Shown here: piece by piece, positions 34,283-46,998 of the stretch | How positions within the stretch are numbered: position 1 is the first letter of the stretch | How the letters are laid out: every line of letters begins with the position of its first letter | From: Limonium bicolor | Taxonomy: Eukaryota > Streptophyta > Magnoliopsida > Caryophyllales > Plumbaginaceae | Assembly: GCA_023374045.1 (NCBI GenBank) | Contig: CM041779.1 | Location: 270,540,062 to 270,604,061 of the forward strand | Length of the DNA: 64,000 nucleotides | Reading direction: 5' to 3' | Notes under the pieces: model-generated | The model's input: the letters and a program-made list of their open reading frames with translations, nothing else | What the model was told of the DNA's origin: nothing | Databases searched by the model: none | Position numbers and translations under genes: made by a program

Positions 34283-35014
34283 GAGTCAATCCGATTGCCG
34301 ATCGCAGTGCTTCGAATCTTGCTGTAGACAAGGGTTTAGTAAAAATATCTGCAAGTTGATCTTATGTCGGCACAAAGTCAAGTTGGATAAGCTTTTTCTC
34401 GACACAGTCTTTCAAGAAGTGAAAGCGAATTTCGATGTGTTTGGTTCTTGAGTGTTGGACTGGGTTTTCTGATATTTTGATTGTGCTTCTGTTGTCACAA
34501 AAGATGGGGATCTGTTCTTGGGTGACATGATAGTCTTGAAGTTGTTGCTTCATCCAAAGGAGTTGGGAGCAACAGGCTGCAGTAGAGACATACTCTGCCT
34601 CTGCTGTAGAGAGTGCTACAGAGTTCTGTTTTTGGAGGACCATGAAACAAGGCAAAGACCCAAGAACTGTGCATTACCTGAAGTACTCTTTCGATCTTGA
34701 AGAGAACCAGCCCAATCAGAGTCACATATCCAGATAAAGTAAAAGTAAGATCGTGGATACCATAGATAGAGTGTACTTGTACCTTTGAGATAGCGGAAGA
34801 TACGCTTGACTGCTTTGAGGTGAGACTGTTTTGGTGCTGCTTGGAAGCGAGCACAAAGACAGACTGCGTGAAGAATGTCTGGGCGACTGGCGGTCAGGTA
34901 CAAGAGGGACCCTATCATGCCTCTATATTCTGTGGCATTGACGCCGACTCCGTCATCATCAGAATGCAGTTTGGCAGATGTACAGCTTGGTGTGGACATA
35001 CTCTTTGCATTTTT
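34283..35014 (-). pseudogene. C3 Pol: reverse transcriptase tail and RNase H, frameshifted
   Basis: In changing frames: NATEYRGMIGSLLYLTASRPDI, FQAAPKQSHLKAVKRIF, DSDWAGSLQDRKSTSG, then after a shift ALSTAEAEYVSTAACCSQ, SENPVQHSRTKHIEI and finally the FTKPL-type end near 34300. These are the standard copia connection and RNase H blocks. At least two frameshifts (near 35010 and 34620) and a stop after LDFVPT interrupt it. Confidence 0.85.
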
Positions 35015-35955
35015 TAGGTTGTACTTATCAAGGAGTTCCTTGATGTACTTTTGTTGATGAATCTTGATCCCTGTCCTTGCTGAATTTGTAATCCTAAGAA
35101 GAACTTGAGCTCACCTAACTCATTCATGGAAAACTCTTGCTTCATAAGGTTAGCAAAATGGTCGCAGAGGGTGTTACTTGTAGAACCATAAATGATATCA
35201 TCAACATAGATCTGTACTAGAAGTAAGTCATGTGATGAGTGTAGAATGAAGAGCGTTTTATCTACATTACCTCGAGAGAAACCATTTTGCAATAGATATG
35301 TAGACAGTCTTTCATACCAGGCGCGTGGAGCCTGTTTCAGTCCGTAAAGGGCCTTACACAGTTTGTAAACGTAGTCGGGATGGACGGAGTCTGTGAACCC
35401 TGGAGGTTGTTCGACGTAGACTTCTCGATCAATGTAGCCGTGAAGGAAGGCTGTCTTAACATCCATTTGATATAATTGGAAACCTTTGTAAGCAGCAAAC
35501 GCAATGAACATGCGAATTGCTTCAAGACGAGCTACTGGAGCGAAGGTTTCATCATAATCGATCCCTTCTTCTTGATTGTAGCCCTGAACGACTAATCGAG
35601 CTTTATTCCTGAAAACTTGGCCTGCAGTATCAAGTTTATTACGAAAGACCCAACGAGTACCAATGGCTTGTTGATGTGTGGGGCGAGGGACTAACTCCCA
35701 GACAGCATGTCGCTGGAGGGAATTGAGTTCCTCCTGCATAGCAGTAACCCACACTATCAAGGAGTGCTTCTTTGACATTTCGTGGTTCAGTACTAGACAG
35801 AAACGCACCAAAGGCACAGAGATTTTGCATAGCTTGTAGGTGTGTTTGAACACCGGTGTTTGGGTCTGTAATGATGTTTTCAGGAGGATGAGCAGATTTT
35901 TGCTGAAACTGGCGACGTGAAGCAGGAGGGGGTGTGTCTTTGTCAGAGGAGTCAA
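35014..35955 (-). pseudogene. C3 Pol: reverse transcriptase
   Basis: Carries the copia reverse transcriptase blocks in order: [90 protein letters not shown] and the intact catalytic YVDDIIYG. The first Asp of the catalytic triad is in QMDVKTAFL. The frame breaks after LGLQI near 35040. This is the best-preserved enzyme domain in the window. Confidence 0.9.
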
Positions 35956-35999
35956 AATTCAAGTTTTGTGGTAAGGGTGTCTCCGGGTTATTGTCTGAG

Positions 36000-37117
36000 T
36001 CAGTAGATTCTGATGAATTGTTTTTGTTTGTGGGGAATCATGAGGAGTGATAGAGTGGGACTCAGGGAGTCTTCTATTGGTACAGTGATGAAGTGTGGAT
36101 TGGTGAGAAAATCATCGGGGGCAAAGTCAAGTTGATCAGAAGATGAGCCAACGTTGTGGGACTCATCGAACTTGACATGTGGGCTTTCTTCTAAACATTG
36201 AGTTCTCAGATTGATAACACGATAAGCTTTGCTTTTAGAAGAATAGCCAAGAAAAATACCTTCATCACTTTTAGGAGAGAACTTACCCAAGTTGTCCTTA
36301 CCATTATTGTGATAAAGCACTTACATCCGAAACGCCTGAGATGTAGAGACTTGGTTTACGTTGACGGAGTAGTTCATAGGGTGTCTTGTGAAGGAATGGA
36401 TGAATCAACACGATTTAACACATAGCAGGCTGTATTAACGGCTTCTGCCCAATAAGATGGAGTGAGTTGACTGTCGATGAGCATGGTGCGAGCCATTTCT
36501 ACCAAGGTTCTATTTTTGCGTTCAACTACTCCGTTTTGTTCTGGAGTTCGTGCTGATGATATTTGGTGATCCACTCCGTTGTCCCTGCAAAACTCATCAA
36601 ACGACTTGTTGCAAAATTCAGTACCCTGGTCCGTTCTCAGGGTTTTTAGAGTGAATGAAAATTTGTTGACAAGCATTTTATGGAGTTTGACAAACTCCGT
36701 AAAAGTTTCATCTTTGGTAAATAAGAAAATGACCCAGGTCCACCTGGAATAGTCATCAACTATGACCAGGATGTACCTCTTACCACTTCTACTTTGTGTG
36801 CGCATGGGGCCAACAAGATCCATGTGTAGCAGTTCTAGCGGAGAGCTAGTAGAGAGAGTAGGCTTACTTTTGAAGGAGGACCGGGTGTGTTTACCTTTTA
36901 CACATGCTTCACAGACGGAGTCTGTGTCAAAGGTTGTGTCGGGTAAACCAATCACCAAGTCCTTGCTTTTGAGTTTGTTCAACAGCCTATGATTAGCGTG
37001 GCCAAGTCTGGAGTGCCACAGCAGTGAGTTTTTGGAATGCACATTTAGACAGACTTGGTCGTCTGGGTTAATAGAGTTTAAGCACATTTTGTAGAGATTG
37101 CCTTTTCTACGTCCCAC
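36000..37117 (-). pseudogene. C3 Pol: integrase
   Basis: Pre-integrase zinc region (HSRLGHANHRLLNKL and CEACVKGKHTRSSF), then the core: LLHMDLVGPMRT, IVDDYSRWTWVIF, TDQGTEFCNKSF and ARTPEQNGVVERKN, giving the D,D,E triad, and SYWAEAVNTACYVLNR. The frame stops after SQDTL at 36374. Another frame (36320-36000) continues with KSDEGIFLGYSSKSKAYRV, the usual copia integrase end, so one shift and a stop separate the two. Confidence 0.88.
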
Positions 37118-37122
37118 AGCTT

Positions 37123-37431
37123 TTAATGAACCTGTACGCTCATCATAAACCTTACAATCCGAAGAGGAGAAAGTACCAAGTTGAATCTATCACAAATTTG
37201 AGAAATACTTAGTAAACTGTGTTGGAGTCCAGTGACCAGATGGACTCCATCAATTTTAAATTTTGAGGGGTTACCTACGGACCCAACACCCACGATTTCA
37301 CCCTGGTTGTTGTTTCCAAAAGTAACCTTACCTCCTTGGTAGGATGAAAGCGAATTGAATTGATTTGGATCTCCAGTCATGTGACGAGAACATCCACTGT
37401 CCAAGTACCAGCTGTCTCCATTCGCCTTCAC
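37123..37431 (-). pseudogene. C3 Pol: aspartic protease
   Basis: YLDSGCSRHMTGDPNQF contains the active-site DSG and the conserved HMTGD. VTFGNNNQGEIVGVG follows. The frame shifts near 37160 before the pre-integrase region. It begins right after a gag TGA (37447-37449) and a pyrimidine-rich stretch ending in TGTAG at 37432-37436. Confidence 0.88.
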
Positions 37432-37449
37432 CTACAAAAGAACAGATCA
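37432..37449 (-). other. C3 gag stop followed by splice-acceptor-like tract
   Basis: After the Gag end PKYIWVPKSNK comes TGA, then TCTGTTCTTTTGTAG, then the protease frame. C2 has TGA, TTTTTTTGCAG and the protease frame at 30278-30291. Both look like a 3' splice site placed between gag and pol. Confidence 0.5.
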
Positions 37450-37568
37450 TTTGTTAGATTTGGGAACCCAGATGTACTTGGGTTCCCTTTTCGAGCCAGA
37501 CTGCTTCAATTTTTCTCGTGCTTCGAGTATCAATTTAACACTTTTAATATTAAATGAGAGATCTCTAT

Positions 37569-40500
37569 TGTAACACCCCAACTACTAACAACACACTTAA
37601 TATCATATCGCAGCGGAATTCATAACTCACAACATAACTTAACTCCTTGGTGTTACACGCCGTTAGCCACCCACGTGGCTAACAAGGCTAACATACATAC
37701 ATCGTATCGGTCTGATGGACTAACTCCCGAGCAACTACACATTAATCCCGTTCCATGTCCAACATTCATTATACACTTACATTACAACTGTACCGAGTAT
37801 TAACAAGCTAATGCCGACAACAATTTCGGTCTTACTACTCCTACAATACATAAGCATTTAAATGAACTGCCCGTTTACAACTAACAACCCGTCCCACTCT
37901 CGAACGGCTGCCAGCTCCATAATACCTGAAAAGTATGGGGGCCCCCCGAAGGGGGTCAGCACCTTTGCTGGTATGGTAATCCCGCAGCCCGCATGCTACC
38001 GGGCCACGCACAACTATTTGTCGTCTTCGCATGCGGTTGATTTATTTCAAACATGCACAAACTCACATATATCATGCTTACAAGCAAACATCCATTAATA
38101 GGGCACAAACATAGAGTTAGCACACACACTCATAACCACACCCTTCACTTTATAACACACAACTTAATTTCTCTCTTCTTAGAGGATATAACTTTAACTA
38201 GGGAGTGCCGGGGTGATATAAGTCCGAGCACAACATACATACAATTCCTTTACTTGAGTGGCGGTCTCATATAGGACCGACCACAACATACATAATTTCC
38301 CCCTAGCTCCAATAATGATGAGTTAGGTAAGCCTTGGTTAAGCTTGTGGGAGGTTGTAGTTCAAGGAGGAACAACAACCGTAACATAACAAAGAGGGAGT
38401 CGAAGCGAATTTAGACATCGACACCCTACCAACATTAAACATGATTTCCCCCTACCCGATTGGAAGTTGGGTAGGTAAGCTTTGGCTAAGCTAATGGGAG
38501 GTCGAAATCCAATGAAGGAAATCAACCCTTAACATAACAGGATGGGAGTTAATTCACATACATATATATATATTAACTCCAAACAATACGCGCGACCGGA
38601 ACAGACCGGATTCCTCTCCATACATAACATATACTTATTAGTTAGAGGTTCCCTTATGGAACTTATCACATACATCCATCACATAGTGTTACTAATTCGG
38701 TTAGTCCATAAGGGAAATCATATCCCATTTCAACAACACGGATAACAGTATCCAACATCAACAACATATTAAACAAGTCACATACATCACGCATTGTCAC
38801 AACATACAATCACGCACGGATAGCCGTAGTTAGAACGTTCCCCTGGGTTGGGACGTTTATTCCGAATACCGATCACTTATGTGAACCTAAGGTCGGTTAA
38901 CTATTATTTAGCACATAACTAAGGTTAAGCGGTATCGGAATTAGTTACGCCACAATAATGAATTACTGTAAACTCATTTCATGCTTTATCTTGCAAGGTG
39001 GCAAACACACAGAAAAACGCATTGGCATACAAGCCGGTGTAATCCGGTAGGACACAGGTTGCAAGAAAACCATACCTGTCACCGTGGGGAAAATACTTTA
39101 CCGGGTGTTCTCACGTTCCTCGGTTCACACTTGTTCCTCATTCTTACTCTTGAACCTCTAATTACATGTCAAATGGTTCAATCAATATTAAGGCGTTACG
39201 GTAGGTACATAATTGCTACTCCCGTACTTACCCCGTTATCCTTATTTCGGTTTAACTTTGTGTACTTAAACTCACAACTTTCTCAACCACTTCCAACACT
39301 TGTGTATACTTCTAATGGCCTTTAAAACTCATCAAACAAGGCCTAATCAACATCTAAAACCATTACCATTCACTTCCCATCTTAAACACGCTTAATAACA
39401 CTCTCTGGTGCATTTTTAGGGTGGTCCGGGTTTGTGTCCGAGTTTACAAACCCGGACCACACCGTCGGAAAACATTCTGTCCAATTTCTCACCTGGTCCG
39501 GGTTTGTATCCGGGTTTACAAACCCGGACCACATACAGTTTTGACTCTCGGGTTAAATTTTGGGGTGTTCCGGGTTTAGGTTCTTGTTGCAAACCCGGAA
39601 CACTCCAGTATTAGTCCAGAACATTATTTTTCTTGCCACTTTTCAACCTCCAAACCAAGCCTAACCTTCTCCTAATGTTTCCACATGTTTCCTACATGTT
39701 TAAACACACAAAAACCCTCACTAAGCCACTTCAAAACATAGGTCCATTCCTTACTCAAATTTCTTGCTCCCATTCTCAATCTTTCCATTCTCTGTTACAC
39801 TTATGCACACTTGTGCTACAGATTTTTATCTCTTGGCAATTTGCATTTGTTATACTCCATCTGACCATTCCAAATCCTCTAAGACAATGCACTTCTCTTA
39901 TCTAGTTTCACGCCTCATTCTTAAAGCCTTAGATCCTCATTGTTTCCAAAACTCCTAAGGCACTTAAACAACTTCTTTGCTACAGATTTTTATCCCACTT
40001 CTTCTAGTTCCCAAGTGCCATTTCAAGGCTATTAAAACCCACTCAACACTACAAACACCTTGACCTTCCAACTTACCAAGTCACCTTAAAACACTTATTC
40101 TCATCGAAATTTCGCCATAACGCTAACCCCCCCTAAATTTAACATCTCCCAATCCATCAATTCACATCATTTTTCAAACCTAATCTAGCCACACCCACAA
40201 GGGTCCTATGCACACAATATTAATCCACAAATCCACCAAACAACATTTATAGCTCTAAAATCTCAAAACCACATTATCCATCACTTGGGTTCATTACTTT
40301 GTTTACCCATCCAAACACTTAACAATTATAACAAGGTTCAAGGTAGTTTTTCTTACCTTAATTTACAAGTCTCCATTAATCCTCCTCTTGCTCCTCATCT
40401 CTTCAAAATCGGTCAAGAGGGAATGGAGTTTCCAAACTCCATCCCACATTCAAGAAACACCAAATACATTCCATTAATCTAAACCCTTAGCAAAACTTAA

Positions 40501-41660
40501 TTCAACAAAAAGGGCTTAGAGTACAAGTTAGGGTTTACCTTTGGAGATTTTTGAGAGGGGTTCTCACCCTTGAATCAAGAAGGGAATTACTCCACCATTG
40601 GAGGTTGAAATGGAGCTCAAAAACCAAGAAAAAACAAGGTAAGAGAGAGAAAATCGGCTACCATAGGGGAAGAACAAAACGAGTTTTCAATGAGATTTTT
40701 ACCTTGTTTGAAAGAGGAGGCTCCAAGCTACACTTTGGTGCTATTTTCTCTTCAAATGGGGAAACCCATGGAGATGAACTTCACCTATTTTTCGGATTTT
40801 GAAAAGAGAGAAGTTAGGGCTTGATGAGAGGAAGAAGATATATGATTAGTTTTTCATTCGAGCATGGACGGAGCTTGGGCAAGAGGAGAAAGGTGGGAAG
40901 CCATTGAAGGGGCTTCAAAATCGCCCAACACACAGAGAGGAGGGGAGAAAATCGCTGGAGGAAGAAGGAAAGAGAGGAAAGAGAAGAGGGCTCACGTGAG
41001 GAAAAGAGAGAATGAGAGGAGAGAGAGTGTGGTGGGGTATTTGTTACTTTTCACTTTTGGCTTTTTGCTTTTGACTTATTTAATTAGTTAACTAGTCATG
41101 TGTGAGGGGCTATCTACATTAATAAAACCGGCCCACATAACTGTTACAGGCTGGAGCAATTTTTCGTCGTTTACAGAAAACGCTCGTTAATTTACCCGGT
41201 TTAGCACTATTCACTAACCGGGCCCGTTTTCCGGAATTTTCTCGTTTATTTATTTTTAATGGTTATTATACCCCCATTAATGTTTATTTATAGTTATATG
41301 ATAAACTATAATTTTTACGGGGTCATTTGACTGTTTAAAGTCACGTTTTCGGGTATTTCTCGAAAAATGTGCTTTAGTACTCCGTTAGTGTTTTAACGCG
41401 TTAATTGGATCCGTTTTCTTAAGGAATTTTTCCCACATGTTCTTAATGGGTAATTAAGGTATAAAAATGTATTTATAACCCTAATGAAGGTCACGTACCT
41501 CCTAAAATAATTAAATACGCGTTTTCACGTTTTGTGACTTTTACGCATTTTCTTTTTCTTTTTGGTTTTTATTTCTTCACCAATGATATTAAGGACTTAA
41601 TTAGCCTTAGAAAATTATAATTACATAATTAATTAACATATTAAGGTTTGGGGTATTTCA
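37569..41660 (-). repeat. G3 3' LTR
   Basis: 4092 bases, TGTAACACCCCAACTACT to GGTTTGGGGTATTTCA on the plus strand. It contains GTTAGCCACCCACGTGGCTAAC (37664-37685) and a hairpin trio at 39421-39603. Confidence 0.93.
39421..39603. repeat. G3 LTR hairpin cluster
   Basis: Three foldbacks: 39421-39460 with perfect 15-base arms (GTGGTCCGGGTTTGT), 39494-39531, and 39565-39603 with perfect 13-base arms (GTGTTCCGGGTTT). The third differs from the first by a paired change on both arms. They recur at 50168-50350. Confidence 0.9.
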
Positions 41661-41697
41661 ATCTACCCCCCTTAAAAGAACTTCATCCTCGAAGTTC
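41661..41697 (-). other. G3 polypurine tract and adjacent hairpin
   Basis: The minus strand reads AAGGGGGGTAGAT just before the 3' LTR. Next to it GAACTTC and GAAGTTC (41678-41684, 41691-41697) form a small hairpin; G1 keeps it as GAACTTT/AAAGTTC at 61010-61029. Confidence 0.75.
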
Positions 41698-44600
41698 ACA
41701 CTTCCCACACATCATTGGTTAGAATACGGGGATTACTTGCAACATACAACTTCCATAACAACATGCCTTACATCACACCCTCGGACTTAACGGTCCGGGT
41801 ACATATACACATCCATACATAACATAACATACTTACTTAGTAGCCTCGGACTTAATGGTCCGGGTACCTTAACAACATTGTACATACATAACAACCCTCA
41901 GACTCTTAGGTCTGGGTAACATAACAACATTTAGACTCTTAGGTCTTGATAACATAACAACCTTTAGACACATGGTCTAGGTAACATAACACTTTCGGAA
42001 TTCAATCACATTAGGACTCAAGGTCCAAAATAATAATTACTACACATACCACACAACATGTCATAGCATGTATATCAACCATAAATTCCTTTTCCATCTC
42101 TTCATGGGTTCGAGACCCATGTAGAGTACATATACACTGTGATCCCGCAGAATCGGTCGCGATGGACACTCTGGTCCCCGTTCCTTTGGGAGATCAAAAC
42201 AATTGCATACATCTTTAAAATATACTTCTCATGTCACCGGTCCTAAGACAAAGGCTCGTACGTCCTCAGCTCGTGAGCAAGTAGTAGGAAAATACCCTCT
42301 ATGAGGTTGAGTATAATGAAATCCTTTATTGGAAGGATACAAGTTGAAAATCCTCTACGAGGTCACATAAAGGTAGTCCTTCCTTTGAAAATACCACTTA
42401 AGAATCTTAAAATATTTATTGAAGTCTAGAAAATACCAATTGTAAATTTGAAACCCAATTTAAAATTCTTTTGAAAGCTCCATACAACTCCAAGTCCAGT
42501 TATTGTTAATTGCATCTTATTCTTGATGTGATTATTTATGCTCACTTATAGGGAGTTTCAAGAATCATCCAACCCTAATGTGATCAGCATCAGAGTTGAA
42601 CTATCTTTCCACCCCAATTTGTGTTCGGCTTCCCTTGATCTCATGATAATCAAGTTTCACCTCCCACTTCATTTCATTTTCAACAACAGATAACACGTTC
42701 ATTTCCAATTTTCTATCTTTTTAATCCATCTAGTCGTAATCATTACATCTCCAAGGGTGGAACTATGTCCATCTATCATCGTCCAGATTTATTTTAAATC
42801 AAGTTACCTAGGGAATTTAATTCTTACTAGGTTCTACGTTGGTGTCATACCCCTTCATAAATCACAACACTGTATATATATATACTTTTGTCAAAATACA
42901 ATACCCGGTTTTACATTTAGTATCATATGAACATACATAGTCGGGGTCTTAGTTCCCCGGGAGTTTTTCTACTCCCTTATACTTATACTTTCGCACATCT
43001 CTTAACAAAATAACACACTTATCACAATGGTATTCGCATCTTCAGTGCGCAATTACCATAATTAAACCATGAATGAACGCGTATGTTTATGTAACACACG
43101 CACCAATCATCAAAACAAATCATTTTGTGCTATGCACACCATGGTTCCCGTACACTTGTACGGTAAAACATACTAAACGGTTTTGCGCTCTACCCCCCCC
43201 CTTAAAAGGGATTTCGCCCACGTAATCAATCACTTAATCATTGGTTTTGAACATTCTACCGTCGTGAAGTGTTTATCTCCACGCGGTTTATTACACAATG
43301 TGTTCTGGTTTGAGGATCTTAGCCATATTGGCGGTTTAGCCCCTAACCAAGAATTCTCATTAGAGTTTATTTAACTCTTAACTGGTTCGATCCTGGCCTG
43401 TGAGACTATAGGCGTTAATAATTAGCCATCCACTCATGTTCACTACACACATTCAACATTTGAATTGCTGGCTCGCTAGTTTCTGCTGCGCAACTCTGAC
43501 CATTTAGAGCTTAGTTTGCCCCATACCTTATTCTTACTGTAGTATACATCCCCGATTATCACCTTTATCTTGGTAATAACGGTTTCTCAACCGAAGCGTT
43601 GTATGTCTTACCGTGAGCGAATTCGGTGAGTTACAAATTTTCTATTCATTTCCATGATAGTTTACTGTATTCCACAATGACTTACTTGATTTCTTCCGAC
43701 TCATTGTCGGTTGAATTTGAGCTACTACCTAATGAGTAGTACTCTTTCTGTTATTCCCCACACTTGAGGTATTTTCCATACCGATGTTTAATAATCGTGT
43801 TACTGTAGTCACTTATGCAAACTGAGTACCTATGATTGGTACGACCGTGCTTTTCTTATGCATCGGTTTTATCACACCATAAGTCTTGTCCTTCTATCAC
43901 ATTTAACATTTCCCAAACTTCCTAGCTATCTCACTCGATCATTACTGCACAAGTGCAATACCAAAACACTCAGTCATACAGAGTGCAGAGGCGTAAACTC
44001 TTGACAGTAAATCTCTTATGCGATAGCAACAGGAATTCACACTGAGTTCCTTATCACATAGCATCAACTACTGGCTTATTGCTCAGTCTGTTTATCATCA
44101 CTTACTTATATGTCCATTGAGTTTGATTCATAACTGGTCTTATTTGCCATATTATTATTTAACAATACTTATGCAACGGTCGCTTACTGCGCATCGTGCC
44201 GTTACTTATTGTATAACATTAACTTACACTGCATCCGCTATTATATTAGCTTCTGCCATTGCACTGTGTTTCGCCACTTAGTTGGCCGACTGCTGAACAC
44301 GCTATTGTTTTTGAGTCTTTATGCTCTTTGAGCGTTGTTCATTACGCATTTAGCATCACACACCTATGGTGGTTGCTATTAGACTTATTACTCTTGCGGT
44401 CTCCACAACTGGTACAAACACCTCTTTTCGATTTATTCCTACTCACATCATTCTTGGGTAATAAAAATGGTCAACTCCTAACAATTTCCTGAACCTAGTT
44501 CACATAACTACCGCTGTTGCGGTCTCACATATCACGAGGTATCCCCACTCTTAAAGCAGTGGTTCGTTATCCGCTTTACTTATTTATATATAACATAAAC

Positions 44601-45491
44601 TTTCGTAATCAATAAAATTTCCTTAACACATTTTACTTGTGGCTTATAAGCCCTATGACCTCGAGCTCTGCTCATTGTAGGTTCACACACATTTACTTCC
44701 CGTACATAATACACGGTTTATAGGTTGTATTGGGCTCCATGATTAATTCCTTTCATGGGATGCCCCTTCAAGGATGTCAGACTTTCTCTTGACGTCTTAT
44801 GCTCAAACTGGGTGTTAGTCTCAACCCTTGCATTTCTGCCACGTTATTCGTTCAACCATTGTTGACCCAAACACCCTTTTAAGGATAGTTCCTGGGTGTT
44901 ACTAGGTCATGCCATTATATCCGGCTCGCACTTATGTGTACGTTTCATTAGCTACATCGCCCTGCGTTCTTGGCTGGGTTAAATGTCATTTCCAGTGAGA
45001 TTGATATTCCCTTAGTTCAAGTGATCACTTCGGGAGTCTCATCCCGATCATTGCACATTAACGTATCATAGTAGGCATCTGCCTCGCCATATTTAGGCTG
45101 GGTACTTACTCCAGATATATGTTCATCCTTCAGGATTCCTAAGACATATTCTACGTCTTTACTTACTAACCAGTGCACTTCGCACTTGTTCACTTTTAAA
45201 CATTTCCTTAAAATAAACTTACTAATTCCTTTAGTCTCCTTAACTTAACTGGGTTCCTTTACTTCAACCATTTGATGGTAATCCATTGTTCTTGCTTGAC
45301 TTTTACTTTGGACCGTAGTATGGAGTCGACTGCTTCCCGTGTTCCAGACTCCACTCGTATACATACGTGGGGTATCCTACTGATACATTGCTACTTACCT
45401 GACTAACCCATAAGTAGGTCTGTCAGGCCCACAAGCTCCTATCGGAGTGCGGTCGTCCCACATTACAGTTGGTATACTCGTAGTGTTCGTC
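41698..45491 (-). other. G3 internal region, 3' part
   Basis: About 3.8 kb without a recognisable domain on either strand. The first 2 kb or so is alignable with G1 60994-63000 (for example the GACACT...GGTCCC zone near 42160 and the CCCACGTAATCAATCA zone near 43220), so the sequence is conserved although no protein is recognised. Confidence 0.6.
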
Positions 45492-45661
45492 TGATAAGCC
45501 GCAAACTTATCATATTTATGCACTAGATTTAGTATTATATTTATCTAAATAAAGTTATATTTATGTTATTTATGCTTATTATATGTTAAAGTATAATATT
45601 TGTGCAATCTTATGTTTTTATGAGTTTTCTGTGCAAGGAATGATTTTCTAGGCAAAAGTTA

Positions 45662-45965
45662 GTTGAAGCCGGACTCCATGCCGGGTAGTTTACTGCACGG
45701 CATAAGTATAGAACAGAAAAGAGGCATTGCCGGACATAATGCCGGGTATATGCTATCCGGCATAAGTGAAGAGTCGCCACGGTTGACCAGACGATGGCCG
45801 TTATTGACCGTTGGAGATTTAGCCAATGCCGGGTGTGATGCCGGGTAACTTCTACCCGGCATATGCACTGTTTCGCACGGGACATCGACGGTTTCGACCG
45901 TTAGCAGTTGGGCGCATTTAACACGTGTGCCGGCTGTTGGGGACCCGGCACGACGCCCGGCATCG
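45662..45965. repeat. T2 LTR hairpin cluster
   Basis: Repeated GCCGG/CCGGC foldbacks such as ATGCCGGGTA...ATCCGGCAT and GTGCCGG...CCGGCAC, at least five, in a window directly upstream of the TATA box. Confidence 0.85.
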
Positions 45966-45978
45966 ACACAATTAATGC

Positions 45979-45988
45979 CTATAAATAG
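45979..45988 (+). promoter_or_regulatory. T2 LTR TATA box
   Basis: CTATAAATAG, an excellent plant TATA box, set between the hairpin cluster and an A/C-rich leader (CAACACACTTCAACACC). Confidence 0.75.
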
Positions 45989-46998
45989 GCCGAGGAAGGC
46001 TACAATTCAACACACTTCAACACCATATTATACTCCATTCACATCTCAGTTTCCGCCCCACTCCAAGTGTTGGTGTCCAAGGAACGTTTGCAGATCCATC
46101 CACGCAAGAGAAGAAGAAGACCTTGTCAGGGTTAAGGCTATTAACATCTCCTTCTCCCTCTTTGTATTCTCTTCTTGTAGTTGTGTGGATGTGTGATGCA
46201 GAATCCTTGTTAGTTTTGGTTAGGGATGATTTCCTTGTAAAACTCTTATGATCATTTATGGAATTTTCAAGTTTCTTAACCCGAGTTCCAATCTTCTTAC
46301 AAGTAGAATGAAGTAGCTATTCATTCTCTTATCTCTAAATCCTATTTGATGTTCACAAGACTAGAATAGGACAGATTAGGATTTAGGTAATCTTTAACGT
46401 TGTCTTCTGCGCCATAGCGGGAGCAAGACTTAAGGTTTAGGGTTAATCTCTTATTTCCCATTATTCTGTTGTATTCGGCATTAGCTATGCACGATGCAAG
46501 TATGAATGTTGAGTTCCTTTTGTCAGATCCGAATCTGGAAATGTTATTTACAAAATGTACCATGCCGGATGGCATGCCGGGTATAAGTTATCCGGCACGT
46601 TCAAGGCCATGAATCTGGGGTAGCGAGGATCCGGCATCACATCCGGCATATGCATTTTTGCGAGACCTAATCCTCTTTGAGACTTGCCACCTTTGATCAT
46701 TGGTCATACGAACCTTTTGCATTGATAATCTTCCCAAATCAAAGTTAGTTTATTTATTTATTTATTTAGTTTAGGATCACATTTTCAATTCCCCCCTTGT
46801 TATTATAGAATAGGCTTTTGCCCGGATTAGGACTAGTTTTCTATAAGTCCCTTGGGTACGATACTCTCGGTCGTAATATATTTACACTATACTCCGACCG
46901 GGTTTTATTTTGCTACCCGTAGTAGAGTTGTAGGATTAGTTTATTATTTTGTTCTTTTGTATATAGTTTATCCTAACAATTTCTCTGTTAGCATCGTC

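Larger units (their letters stand above)
45492..46993 (+). mobile_element. T2: solo LTR, Tat/Athila-like
   Basis: 1502 bases starting TGATAAGCCGCAAAC and ending CTCTGTTAGCA, flanked by TCGTC at 45487-45491 and 46994-46998. A TATA box CTATAAATAG is at 45979-45988. The 3' end carries CCTTGGGTACGATACTC, typical of this gypsy group. Hairpins with ATGCCGGGTA/TACCCGGCAT stems fill 45662-45965, ending about 14 bases before the TATA box, with two more at 46556-46655. No internal region is present. Confidence 0.85.

Noticed and set aside
37841..38098. Frames repeated identically at 48584-48841
   Set aside because: The identity reflects the two LTRs of G3, not a duplicated gene; the same text in G1 is broken.
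45610..45885. Two minus-strand frames of 91 and 69 residues
   Set aside because: They come from the repeated GCCGG hairpin units of T2; overlapping frames share the same repeats and no domain is seen.
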